Numbered from the stretch's first letter, positions 24,305-32,275 are shown. The stretch: DNA of 64,000 nt from CADEDH01 sp039201605 (GCA_039201605.1 JBCCRO010000007.1:113034-177033); one strand, 5' to 3'. Notes: generated from the letters alone by a model not told the origin. Made by a program: numbers and translations.

Positions 24305-26038
24305 GTGCCGGAGCTGTGCGGCGATATCGACTGCTATCGCATCGAGGACCGCGTGGCCCGGGGGCGATCGGGTCATGTGTTCTTCGGTCGATCGTCGACC
24401 GGCGCCCCGGTGGCCCTCAAGGTGCACGAGCGTCCCGACGACGGTTGGCGGGAGGTGGAGCGCCTCCGCCGCTTCGAGCACGCCTCGATCATCGAGTTGC
24501 TCGACAGCGGTCAGAGCCCCGACGGCTGGGTGTGGTTGGCGCTGCCCTGGGTCGAGGGACGGACGCTGGCCCACCTGTTGGCCGACGAGGCGCCTCTGCC
24601 CCTGGATCGGGCCCGGTGGCTGATCGATCAGCTGGCCGACGCGGTCGACGAGCTGCATCGGGGCGGGCTGGTGCACGGCGACCTCTCGCCGAACAACATG
24701 CTGGTCGACGACGACGATCGGCTCCGGGTGATCGACCTCGGCGCCTCGACCGGGGGTGACGGCGCCGCCGTCGACGCCACCCCCGGCATCGAGGTGGCGA
24801 CCACGCCCCGCTACGCCGCCCCCGAGGTGGCCGAGGGGCGAACCGCCGGGCCCGCCGCCGACCGCTACGCCGTCGGCCTGGTGGCCTACGAGGCGGTGAC
24901 CGGGTCCTCGCCGTTTCCCGAGGTGGCCACCCCGATCGCCATGTTGGCCCACCACGCCTCCACCGAGCCGGTGGCCCCGACCGAACACCGTCCCGATCTC
25001 CCGGCCGCCGTCGACGCCACCCTCCTGTGGGCCCTGGCCAAGGACCCCGAGGCCCGCCCGGCAACGGCGATGCAGTTCGCCGACGCCTTCGCCGCCGACG
25101 ATCTGGCCGACGCCGTCGCCCTCGGCGCCCCGCCACCGCTGGCGGTCGGCGCCGGCCCACCGGTGGAGCCCGGGTTCCTCGATGGCGGCGTCGATGTGGC
25201 CGCCCTCGACGGCGACGCCGAGCCCGACCCGGAGGCGGCCTCCGGCCGGACCCGGTTCGCCGTCCTCGGCGCGGCGTTGGCCGCCGCCACCCTGTTCGCC
25301 GTCGTCGGGATCGTGCTGCTCGGGAGCGGGGGCGGGGGCGACGGCGGCGACGAGACGGCGGCGACCGAGGCCGACGGTGCCACCGGCGAGGCCGCCGACC
25401 AGACCGACGAGGCCGGTGGGGTCGACGACGGCGACTCGCCCGGTGAGGACGCTGGCGGCGACGCCGAAGACGACGCGGCGCCGACGCCTCTCGATCAGCT
25501 GACCCCGGCGGCCGCCGTCTGGCCCGCCGGTCGGGCCGCCGGCTACTCGTGCAACATGCTGCAGGCGCCGGGGTTCGAGGTGGCGCCGCTCCCCAACGAC
25601 TTCTACGGCGGCGACGACGACAACACGGTGGCCGCCGTGGCCGGCATCGGGGCCGGCGGGTCGAATGCGCTCCGGGTGGGCGGCGACGACAGCTACGGCT
25701 TCTTCGCCGAGATCGTGACGATGGGCTCCCACTCGGAGTTCGTCCTGTCGGCCTGGCTGGGCACCGAGGGCGAGCCGTTCTTCACCGCCGTGTATGTCGA
25801 CTACCTCGACGCCGACTTCGTGCTCCTCACCGCCGTTCGCGACAACCTGCCGGACGACAACCAGGCCGTGCCCCCGGCCGACGGTGGCCTGGCGACCCGG
25901 GTCGAACTCCGGTCGGCGGCGCCGGAGGGGGCGGTCTACGCCGTGCCGACGTTCTTCAAGGACGGGTCGGACGGGGCCCTCCTGGTGGACGAGGTGGTGT
26001 TCGGTCCGGCCGGAACGTGCCCGGACCTGGCATCGTGA
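24305..26038 (+). CDS. Transmembrane Ser/Thr protein kinase with altered catalytic motifs
   Basis: This 577-residue protein has a kinase domain (about 10-270), one membrane helix (318-340), an acidic Asp/Gly/Glu linker and an extracytoplasmic beta-rich domain (about 400-577) resembling a jelly-roll sensor. Lys39 (VALKV) and the catalytic Asp126 are present, but HRDLKPEN reads HGDLSPNN (124-131), DFG reads DLG (144-146) and the glycine loop is ARGRSGHV. Activity is likely but not certain. The GTG at 24305 is chosen because the domain starts there. An FHA protein gene follows after 7 bases, a probable partner. Confidence 0.85.
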   Translation: MPELCGDIDCYRIEDRVARGRSGHVFFGRSSTGAPVALKVHERPDDGWREVERLRRFEHASIIELLDSGQSPDGWVWLALPWVEGRTLAHLLADEAPLPLDRARWLIDQLADAVDELHRGGLVHGDLSPNNMLVDDDDRLRVIDLGASTGGDGAAVDATPGIEVATTPRYAAPEVAEGRTAGPAADRYAVGLVAYEAVTGSSPFPEVATPIAMLAHHASTEPVAPTEHRPDLPAAVDATLLWALAKDPEARPATAMQFADAFAADDLADAVALGAPPPLAVGAGPPVEPGFLDGGVDVAALDGDAEPDPEAASGRTRFAVLGAALAAATLFAVVGIVLLGSGGGGDGGDETAATEADGATGEAADQTDEAGGVDDGDSPGEDAGGDAEDDAAPTPLDQLTPAAAVWPAGRAAGYSCNMLQAPGFEVAPLPNDFYGGDDDNTVAAVAGIGAGGSNALRVGGDDSYGFFAEIVTMGSHSEFVLSAWLGTEGEPFFTAVYVDYLDADFVLLTAVRDNLPDDNQAVPPADGGLATRVELRSAAPEGAVYAVPTFFKDGSDGALLVDEVVFGPAGTCPDLAS

Positions 26039-26045
26039 AGGGCTG

Positions 26046-26675
26046 ATGACCGTCTCGGCCAAGCTCAGACGGGTGGCGGACGGCCACCTCTTCGAACTCG
26101 ATGAAGCGACCACCGTGATCGGACGGGACGATGCGGCGGGCATCAGCCTGCCCCTGTCGGCGGTGTCGCGGGCCCACGCCGAGGTCGAGCGGACCCGCTA
26201 CGGCTATCTGATCCGTGACCTCGGCAGCCGCAACGGCACCTTTGTCAACGGTGAGCGGCTGGATGAGACCGGTCGACCGCTGCGGGACGGGGACGAGATC
26301 GTGGTGGCGGGGGCCGAGGCCCTCCGGTTCATCGATCCGATGGCCACGCCGGTGGGCGTCAGCATCGGGCGCCTGACCGGGGTGTGGATCGATCCGTCGA
26401 CCCACGCCGTCTGGGTCGACGCCCAGCTGCTCGAACCCCCGCTGTCCGACCGGCAACAGCGGCTGCTCGAACTGCTCGACATCCGGGACGAGGCCATCGT
26501 GACCCGGGAGGAGATCGTGGCCCACGTGTGGGCCGACGCCGCCGCGGACGGCGTCAGCCCGGACGCCATCGACGCCCTCGTCAAGCGGCTCAAGGGGCGG
26601 CTCCGGCCCCTCCAGATCTACGACGATTACCTCGAGGTGCTGCGCGGTCGGGGCGTGCGACTCAAGCGGGGTTGA
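26046..26675 (+). CDS. FHA domain - winged-helix DNA-binding protein
   Basis: This 209-residue protein has an N-terminal FHA phosphothreonine-binding domain (about 1-90; IGRDD, SRAHAEV, LGSRNGTFVNG) and a C-terminal OmpR/PhoB-type winged helix (about 115-209; LSDRQQRLLELL, TREEIVAHVWAD, DALVKRLKGRL, RGRGVRLKRG). FHA domains dock on threonine-phosphorylated proteins. With the kinase gene 7 bases upstream, the pair looks like a membrane sensor kinase linked directly to a transcription factor. EmbR joins related parts in another order. Confidence 0.88.
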   Translation: MTVSAKLRRVADGHLFELDEATTVIGRDDAAGISLPLSAVSRAHAEVERTRYGYLIRDLGSRNGTFVNGERLDETGRPLRDGDEIVVAGAEALRFIDPMATPVGVSIGRLTGVWIDPSTHAVWVDAQLLEPPLSDRQQRLLELLDIRDEAIVTREEIVAHVWADAAADGVSPDAIDALVKRLKGRLRPLQIYDDYLEVLRGRGVRLKRG

Positions 26676-26676
26676 C

Positions 26677-26701
26677 CGGCCCCGGGTACCGATCGGGGCC
26701 G
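26677..26701 (+). terminator. Hairpin terminator after the kinase-FHA genes
   Basis: CGGCCCCG (26677-26684) pairs perfectly with CGGGGCCG (26694-26701) around a 9-base loop, starting 2 bases after the FHA stop codon. No T-run follows. Confidence 0.6.
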
Positions 26702-26711
26702 TCGTGATCCG

Positions 26712-26871
26712 CGCTCCCCGTCGAGTACCGGCGAAGGTACCCACTGGGAGCGGAGAGGGTGGTTTCCAGGCCTAGCTGGTGCTACCAATGGTCTCCGGCG
26801 GGGTGGAGTCAACGGGTCAACGAGCGCATGGTGCATCGTTCCACGTCGCTTCAGGGTAACCACGGGTGGTT
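26712..26871 (+). promoter_or_regulatory. Structured leader upstream of the BON-OmpA gene
   Basis: Several hairpins can be drawn. CGCTCCC (26712-26718)/GGGAGCG (26746-26752) encloses GTACC (26725-26729)/GGTAC (26736-26740) with loop GGCGAA. GGTGG (26758-26762)/CTACC (26782-26786) encloses CCAG (26766-26769)/CTGG (26776-26779). AACCAC/GTGGTT (26858-26871) lies 8 bases before the ATG. It could be a cis-acting RNA, but I cannot match it to a named riboswitch class. Confidence 0.45.
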
Positions 26872-26879
26872 GAACGGAC

Positions 26880-27734
26880 ATGAGTGCCGGGAATCTCGAC
26901 GCAGAAGACTGGGGGGAGGACCCTTTGGCCGGTCGCCGTTCCGGAGCGCCTGATCTGATCGTGTTCGTCGCCTTCTTTCTGTTTGTGGCGTTGCTCGGGC
27001 TCGGTGTCTTCATCCAGGTGTCGCGCAGTTCGAGTTCGGTCGAGGCGACCGACGGCGACGCCGCCGAGGGGACCGCCGCCGCCGACGAAGGTGATGGCAC
27101 CGACGGCGACGACGAGGCCGCCGCACCCACCACCGCCTCGACGGCGGCGACCGACACCACCCAGGAGGCCACCACCTCCACCACCGAGGGTTCCACCACC
27201 ATGCCGGCGATGCCCGGCCAGCTCGTCGGTCTCTACGACGAGGGCCAGGTGACCCTGATCGGCCAGGTGCCCAGCGAGGAGGCGGCCTTCGTGTCGATCA
27301 TCGCCCTGGAGGACCTCTTCGGCGAAGGCGCCGTCGCCCGGGACCTCGAGATCGACCCGACGGTGGGGATTCCCGACTCGGTGACCATCCGCTTCACCGA
27401 CGCCGTGTTCTTCGCGCCCGGGGCCGAGACCATCGAGGGGTCGGTGGCGCCGGTGTTCCAGCAGGTCGTCGACTTCCTCAACCTGTACCCCGACGTCACC
27501 CTCCTGGTCGAGGGCCACACCGACAACGACGGTGACGAGCTGCGCAACCTGGCGCTGTCGCAGGCCCGGGCCGAAGCGGCCCGTGACTTTCTCCTGGAGC
27601 AGGGGATCGAGCAGTTCCGGGTCGAGGCCTTCGGTCGGGGCGACACCGAGCCGGTGGCCGACAACGCCACCTCGTCCGGCCGAGCCCAGAATCGTCGGAT
27701 CGAGTTCGAGGTCCTCGGCCTGCGCCTCGGCTGA
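26880..27734 (+). CDS. BON-OmpA domain membrane protein (ArfA-like)
   Basis: This 284-residue protein has one N-terminal membrane helix (about 25-46), a Thr/Ala/Asp-rich linker (50-105), a BON-like segment (about 108-165; GLYDEGQVTLIGQVPSEE) and a C-terminal OmpA peptidoglycan-binding domain (about 175-280; VEGHTDNDGDELRNLALSQARA, NRRIEFEVL). This matches mycobacterial ArfA/OmpATb in domain order. It probably tethers the membrane to the wall. No ribosome-binding site is clear; an AACCAC/GTGGTT dyad sits just before the start. Confidence 0.85.
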   Translation: MSAGNLDAEDWGEDPLAGRRSGAPDLIVFVAFFLFVALLGLGVFIQVSRSSSSVEATDGDAAEGTAAADEGDGTDGDDEAAAPTTASTAATDTTQEATTSTTEGSTTMPAMPGQLVGLYDEGQVTLIGQVPSEEAAFVSIIALEDLFGEGAVARDLEIDPTVGIPDSVTIRFTDAVFFAPGAETIEGSVAPVFQQVVDFLNLYPDVTLLVEGHTDNDGDELRNLALSQARAEAARDFLLEQGIEQFRVEAFGRGDTEPVADNATSSGRAQNRRIEFEVLGLRLG

Positions 27735-27797
27735 TCGCAGCCGAATACGTCCAACCTCTCGACGAAATGACCTCGCACCGATAGGGTCAGATGTTGA

Positions 27798-27879
27798 AGG
27801 TTGGAGCGGTTCGCCCCCGTGCGGCGGGTCCAGTCGCCTCTGCAACGGTGACCCATTGGTGGGCGAACCGCTCCAACCT
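27798..27879. repeat. Perfect 19-bp inverted repeat
   Basis: AGGTTGGAGCGGTTCGCCC (27798-27816) is exactly inverted at 27861-27879, with a 44-base spacer. It lies between two convergent genes (stops at 27734 and 27981). It may be a bidirectional terminator, a protein-binding dyad or the ends of a small mobile sequence; no transposase is present and no flanking target duplication is evident. Confidence 0.9.
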
Positions 27880-27980
27880 CACATCCTGCATTACGCGACC
27901 GCAGGTATTGAGGGTGAGTCAAGCCCGACAGACCCGGTTGGTCGAGACCTCTGCGCAGGATCGTCGAGCGCTCGGGCGAG

Positions 27981-29255
27981 TCAGCCCTCGGAACCCTGCT
28001 CCCGCTCGGCCGCAGTGGAGATGGCGGCCTGGGTCTTGCTGGCGGCGTCCTGCGCCTCCTCCACCGAGATCGGTTCCCAGTTCTGATCGATCGGCTCCGC
28101 CGCCGGCCGCTGCCCCACCCCGACCTGCCACGACACGCCGTCGGGCACATCGATGCGAAGGGGCACGTCCGGCTCGAACCAGTGGGTGCTGACCAGCATC
28201 GAGCCCGACAGCGGCAGCTCTCGCTTCCAGCGGTTGCGGTGGAGCACGGCCGTCGTGTCGTCGGGGGCCTCGAAGGCGAGCCAGATCGGCCCCCGCCAGA
28301 ACGGCGGCATCCCGATCGATGCCGGACCCCGCCCCGCCTTCAGTTCGAGGGCGGCCAGGCGGCCGTCTGCCCCCAGCACGTGATCGAGGGCGACGGGGAG
28401 GAGCGGATCGTGGGGCTGGCCGAGGTCGATCTCGAAGCGGCGCACCGTGTCGCGACTCACCGGCGAGCCGGTGGCGGCGCTGACCCGCTTGGCCAGCTCG
28501 GTGCGCGACAGATCACGGGCCTGGCGGAGGGTGGCGAACCGTTGCCGGTCGACGGGATCGAGGCCGTGCTCGCTCACCGGCCAGCTCTTCTGCGGTTCGA
28601 CCACGGGCTGGCGACGGCTGCGGTCGGTGGCGAACCGCTTGACCGATTCGAGGACGCCGTCGTCGCCGTCGGCCAGCTCGGCCTGCATATGGGAGCGGAA
28701 ATACTCCATGAAGCGGCCGTCGGCACTGCTGGCGGAGAAGATCGAGACGGCGGGGAGGATCTGGGCGCCCGGGATCTCGTCGGGTAGCTCGCCCCGGCCG
28801 AAGTCGGCCCAGCCCGGCTCCGACAGGTGGACGACCACCGGGGAGTCGGGCACCGAGGCGCCAACGGTGATGAAGAAGCCGTTGGGGCCCGGCTCGAGCA
28901 TGGTGTCGATGCGGGCCACCCCCCACTCGGCTTCGAGGAAGATCGTCGGGGTGGTACCCCGGATCCAGGCCCACACCGGGCAGGACTCCCCGGGGAAGAC
29001 CTTGGTCCACACGTGACCGGGTTCGAGGCCCTCCGGGGTACGGGCCGCCCACAACAGGCTCTCCAGAACGCCCTCACCCTTCAGCGCATCGTCGATCGAG
29101 GCGAGGTCGATCGAGATCGCCCTCGCCTCACGCTCCCAGTTCGACAGGGAGCTCGGCTGGACGTTCAGGCGGTCGGCGGCCTGCTGCTGGGTCAGTGCCA
29201 GCACATCGGCACGCCACCACCGGAGTATGTCTCCGGCTGATCGCCAGGGAACCAC
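27981..29255 (-). CDS. Protein with two helix-turn-helix domains
   Basis: This 424-residue protein has an N-terminal XRE-type HTH (about 7-70; LTQQQAADRLNVQPSSLSNWE), a middle region with strand-rich sequence (IFLEAEWGVARIDTM), a second HTH-like segment (about 230-285; LSRTELAKRVSAATGSPVSR), and an unassigned C-terminal domain ending in a helical Ala/Gln-rich tail. GTG at 29255 is chosen because TAGATT ends 7 bases upstream and longer versions run into Arg/Pro filler overlapping the MOSC gene. TTG at 29264 is the alternative. The second domain is less certain. Confidence 0.7.
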   Translation of the reverse strand: MVPWRSAGDILRWWRADVLALTQQQAADRLNVQPSSLSNWEREARAISIDLASIDDALKGEGVLESLLWAARTPEGLEPGHVWTKVFPGESCPVWAWIRGTTPTIFLEAEWGVARIDTMLEPGPNGFFITVGASVPDSPVVVHLSEPGWADFGRGELPDEIPGAQILPAVSIFSASSADGRFMEYFRSHMQAELADGDDGVLESVKRFATDRSRRQPVVEPQKSWPVSEHGLDPVDRQRFATLRQARDLSRTELAKRVSAATGSPVSRDTVRRFEIDLGQPHDPLLPVALDHVLGADGRLAALELKAGRGPASIGMPPFWRGPIWLAFEAPDDTTAVLHRNRWKRELPLSGSMLVSTHWFEPDVPLRIDVPDGVSWQVGVGQRPAAEPIDQNWEPISVEEAQDAASKTQAAISTAAEREQGSEG

Positions 29256-29311
29256 CAGCCACAATCTAGTCGCTAAGCGGCCCGGGCCCGACGCCACCGC
29301 ACGGGTACGGG

Positions 29312-29872
29312 TCAGACACGCTCGAGCGGCCGGTGGGGGCCGGGGGGCAGAGCCACCTCGATGGCGTCGCCGGGGCGGACGGTGCCGCCCGCCACCACCA
29401 CGCCCATGATCCCGGCCAGGCGGTCGACGGTGCCGTCCTCGTGTCGGGGACGGACGGCGCCGAGCAGGCCCTGCTGGAGGCCGTCGATCTGGCGGCACGG
29501 GTTGCGGAGGCCGGTGACGGCCACCAGGGCCTCGGGGCCCAGGCGTAGCACGGCGCCCACCGGGAGGGCGAGCAGGTCGACGCCCTCGGTGGTCACGTTC
29601 TCACCCAGCTCGCCGGGGGCGACGGTGAACCCCTTGGCCGCCACCTGGTCGAACAGCTCACGGTGGATCAGGTGCACCTGGCGCAGGTTGGGCTGCGTCG
29701 GGTCGGCCTTGACCCGCGACCGGTGCTTCACCCTCGCCCCCCGGTGGGCGTCACCCGACACCCCCAGTCCGGCCACCAGCTCGATCTCGGTCACCGTCTG
29801 CTTGGAGAAGGTGTGGTCGCCGCTGCGATGCACGGCGCCGACGCTGGGAGCTGGAGTGGGGGAGTCGGTCAC
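29312..29872 (-). CDS. MOSC domain protein
   Basis: This 186-residue protein is a stand-alone MOSC domain, the C-terminal fold of Moco sulfurase. It has the family cysteine in RNPCRQID and the GELGENVTTEGVDL strand region. Such proteins (YiiM-like) bind molybdenum cofactor and reduce N-hydroxylated compounds. Its start is one base after the FMN reductase stop on the same strand, so the two are co-transcribed. Confidence 0.87.
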   Translation of the reverse strand: MTDSPTPAPSVGAVHRSGDHTFSKQTVTEIELVAGLGVSGDAHRGARVKHRSRVKADPTQPNLRQVHLIHRELFDQVAAKGFTVAPGELGENVTTEGVDLLALPVGAVLRLGPEALVAVTGLRNPCRQIDGLQQGLLGAVRPRHEDGTVDRLAGIMGVVVAGGTVRPGDAIEVALPPGPHRPLERV

Positions 29873-29873
29873 G

Positions 29874-30431
29874 TCAGGCGGCCTCGCTTGCGGGGGTGAG
29901 CAGGCTGCTCAAAATAGTCCGGAGCTCGTCCGCCGTCTCCGGATTTGTCAGCACGCCCCGCTCGGTGTCGAAGGCGTCGTTGAAGCGGGGGATCGACAGC
30001 TGCCCCCGGAGATCGCAGCCGAAGAAGGGGGCCGTCATCGTGGCCGAGCCCAGCACGCCGGCGCCGCCCCGGGGCCCGGGGGCGGTGGCGAGCATGACGG
30101 TGGGGGTGTCCTGATAGACCTTGGCGTCGACCCGAGAGGCCCAGTCGTACACGTTCTTGAACGCTGCGGTGTACGAGCCGTTGTGCTCGGCAAAGGAGAT
30201 GATGAGGGCGTCGGCGGCCGTGATGCGGTCGTAGAAGTCCTGGGCCGCCTGCGGGATCCCGTCCTCCTGCTCGCGATCGATGCTGTAGATCGGCATCTCG
30301 AAGTCGTTGAGGTCGAGGGTGCTGATCTCGACGGCGGGGTGGAGTTGGCGCAGGACGTCGGCGGCGTGGTCGACGAGGCGACGGTTTATCGACCGGCGGC
30401 TGCTGGTGGCGGCGAAGGTGAGCACGTGCAT
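29874..30431 (-). CDS. NADPH-dependent FMN reductase family protein
   Basis: This 185-residue flavodoxin-fold reductase has the phosphate loop AATSSRRSINRRL at residues 7-19 and the family motif EHNGSYTAAFKNVYDW (about 82-98). Members reduce FMN, quinones or azo dyes with NAD(P)H. It lies 87 bases downstream of a pirin gene and is followed directly by the MOSC gene; the three are probably under the MarR-type sites at 31544-31602. Confidence 0.9.
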   Translation of the reverse strand: MHVLTFAATSSRRSINRRLVDHAADVLRQLHPAVEISTLDLNDFEMPIYSIDREQEDGIPQAAQDFYDRITAADALIISFAEHNGSYTAAFKNVYDWASRVDAKVYQDTPTVMLATAPGPRGGAGVLGSATMTAPFFGCDLRGQLSIPRFNDAFDTERGVLTNPETADELRTILSSLLTPASEAA

Positions 30432-30518
30432 GGGGGAGGGTTCCTTTCGGGGGGTGAGCGTGGCGTGCGGGTTCGGGGTATCGGTGAATCGGGTCGACGC
30501 GGTCGGCGGCGTACCGAA

Positions 30519-31442
30519 TCAGGCTTGGCCGGCTGCGGGGATCGAGCCCATGCGTCCGGCGTTGAAGTCGTCGATGGCCTCCATGATCTCAGCCTTGGTG
30601 TTCATGACGAAGGGTCCGTAGCGGGCGATCGGTTGGCCGATGGGTTCACCGCTGAGGATCAGACCGTCGAAGGGCTCGTCGAGATCGTCGGGGGTCGACA
30701 GCACCAGATCGCCCCCGGTGCGGTCGAACACGGCGAGCTGCTGCGAACCGAGCCGCTCCCCGTCGGCGCCGACGTCGGCTCGGCCGCCGAAGACGTAGAC
30801 CGCCGCCATGTGCCCGGCGGTGATCGGCAGCCGGACGGAGGACCCGGGCTCGACGGTGAGGCGGGCCAGTCCGACCGGGGTGTGGGTGGCCGCCGGCCCG
30901 ACCACGCCGAAGAGCGATCCGGCGATGACGGTGGCCGACCAGCCGTCGCCATCGGCCACGGTCAGGTCGTCGGCGGTGAGGGCCTGGTAGTTGGGCGTGG
31001 TGCGCCGCAGGTGGGCCGGCAGGTTTACCCAGAGTTGGAGGCCGTGACCCAGGCCGCCCTCGGTCCGGATCCGTTCGCTCGGCATCTCGGAGTGGACGAT
31101 GCCGTCGCCCGCCGTCATCCACTGCACATCGCCGGGGCCGATGATGCCGTGGTTGCCGGCCGAGTCCCGGTGCTCGACCTCACCGGCGATCACGTAGGTC
31201 ACGGTCTCGAAGCCGCGGTGGGGGTGCGGGGGCACACCGGGGCCGGCGTCGCCCGGAGGGTGGACGACGGGGGCCATCTCGTCGAGGAGCAGGAAGGGGT
31301 CGAGGAGGTCGAGGTCGGCGCTGGGCAGCGGCCGATTGACGGTGATGCCGCCGCCTTCGAGGGTGGAGACGGCGTCGACGATCCGTGCGACGGCTCGGTC
31401 GTCGGTGTTCGTCTGCTGCTGGGGGGAGATCTGGCTGGTCAT
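30519..31442 (-). CDS. Pirin family protein (quinone-stress context)
   Basis: This 307-residue bicupin has HPHRGFETVTY and GIVHSEMPS, giving the usual three His and one Glu metal ligands, and the C-terminal LSGEPIGQPIARYGPFVMNT typical of YhhW-type pirins, some of which cleave quercetin. ATG at 31442 is used in preference to one 18 bases upstream. It is the first gene of a leftward group (pirin, FMN reductase, MOSC) divergent from marR. Confidence 0.9.
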   Translation of the reverse strand: MTSQISPQQQTNTDDRAVARIVDAVSTLEGGGITVNRPLPSADLDLLDPFLLLDEMAPVVHPPGDAGPGVPPHPHRGFETVTYVIAGEVEHRDSAGNHGIIGPGDVQWMTAGDGIVHSEMPSERIRTEGGLGHGLQLWVNLPAHLRRTTPNYQALTADDLTVADGDGWSATVIAGSLFGVVGPAATHTPVGLARLTVEPGSSVRLPITAGHMAAVYVFGGRADVGADGERLGSQQLAVFDRTGGDLVLSTPDDLDEPFDGLILSGEPIGQPIARYGPFVMNTKAEIMEAIDDFNAGRMGSIPAAGQA

Positions 31443-31543
31443 GGTGTGCTCCTTGGGCACCGACGTTTCTCGTCGATCCGACGCTGTGGGTCGGGTGCCG
31501 GTCCGGCAGGAACCGGCGTCCCCTGGCCGACATCTTCATTTAT

Positions 31544-31602
31544 TTGAAACGTCAAGTAGTTATTTGAAGCCTCAATATACTGCTAGTTGTTTGACGCGTC
31601 AA
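31544..31602. promoter_or_regulatory. Three TTGAnnnnTCAA operator-like sites
   Basis: The sites are TTGAAACGTCAA (31544-31555), TTGAAGCCTCAA (31564-31575) and the perfect palindrome TTGACGCGTCAA (31591-31602). Spacings are 20 and 27 bases. The third sits just upstream of the -10-like TATGCT (31607-31612) of the MarR gene. Placement between divergent genes is classic for a MarR repressor controlling both. Confidence 0.8.
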
Positions 31603-31619
31603 GGACTATGCTGGAGGTC

Positions 31620-32111
31620 ATGTCGGAAACCCGGTGGCTAACCGATGAACAGGACCAGGTGTGGCGAGCCCTGCTCACGGTCTTCCACCGCGCCATGCCG
31701 GAGATGGAGCGCACCTTCAAGGCCCACGGCCTGCTCGCCGTGCACTACCAGATCCTGGTCACGCTCTCCGAGGCGCCCGACCGCACCATGCGGCTGAGCG
31801 AGCTCGCCGGTCGGGCCAACCTGTCGCCCAGTCGCCTCACCCATCGCCTGCGACCCCTGGTCGATCGGGGCGAGGTGCTCGTCGCCCCGTGCGCCGTCGA
31901 CGGTCGGGCCAAGGACGCGACCCTGACCGACGCCGGGATGGCCGTGCTCGAAGCCGTGGCCCCGGCCCACGTCGAGGACGTGCAGCGGTTGATCTTCGAT
32001 CACATCCCCGCCGACGGACTGGACCCGGTGGCCGACGCCCTGGCCGCTGTGGCCGCCCGCCTGTGCGAGCACCCCGAGCTGCTCAACCCCCAGGAGGCGG
32101 CCTCCCGCTGA
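31620..32111 (+). CDS. MarR-family repressor
   Basis: This 163-residue protein has the MarR winged helix (about 45-110; MRLSELAGRANLSPSRLTHRLRPLVDRG) and wing (CAVDGRAKDATLTDAG). The ATG at 31620 gives MSETRWLTDEQDQVWRALL, the usual opening for this group, and TATGCT ends 7 bases before it. In-frame starts at 31587 and 31608 are possible. It probably binds the TTGAnnnnTCAA sites and represses itself and the divergent pirin group until a phenolic or electrophile binds. Confidence 0.9.
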   Translation: MSETRWLTDEQDQVWRALLTVFHRAMPEMERTFKAHGLLAVHYQILVTLSEAPDRTMRLSELAGRANLSPSRLTHRLRPLVDRGEVLVAPCAVDGRAKDATLTDAGMAVLEAVAPAHVEDVQRLIFDHIPADGLDPVADALAAVAARLCEHPELLNPQEAASR

Positions 32112-32216
32112 CCCCCCCACCGGCAAAGGCCTCCGGCGGTCGTCGGCCCGTTCCCCGATCCGGCGGCGGGGTCGGGAATATCCACGCCGGAATCCGATGT
32201 TTAGATCATCGGCTTG

Positions 32217-32233
32217 TTAGGTATGCCTATCAC
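32217..32233 (+). promoter_or_regulatory. TAGG-TATG-CCTA dyad
   Basis: TTAGGTATGCCTATC (32217-32231) contains a perfect TAGG/CCTA inverted repeat and matches about 12 of 19 positions of the DtxR/IdeR consensus. It lies about 45 bases before the start of the F420-type oxidoreductase gene. Function is speculative. Confidence 0.3.
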
Positions 32234-32275
32234 GCTCGACGTTCGTGTCGGGCCCATGACCAGGAGTGTCATCAC

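Noticed and set aside
23897..26143. A 748-codon minus-strand open frame
   Set aside because: It is antisense to the pirin, kinase and FHA genes and has no recognisable domain; long open antisense frames are expected at this G+C content.
26712..26871. A named riboswitch (cobalamin, c-di-GMP, ydaO)
   Set aside because: I could not find the conserved core of any of these, so only a structured leader is reported.
27798..27879. An insertion sequence
   Set aside because: There is no transposase frame between or near the inverted repeats and no visible target duplication.
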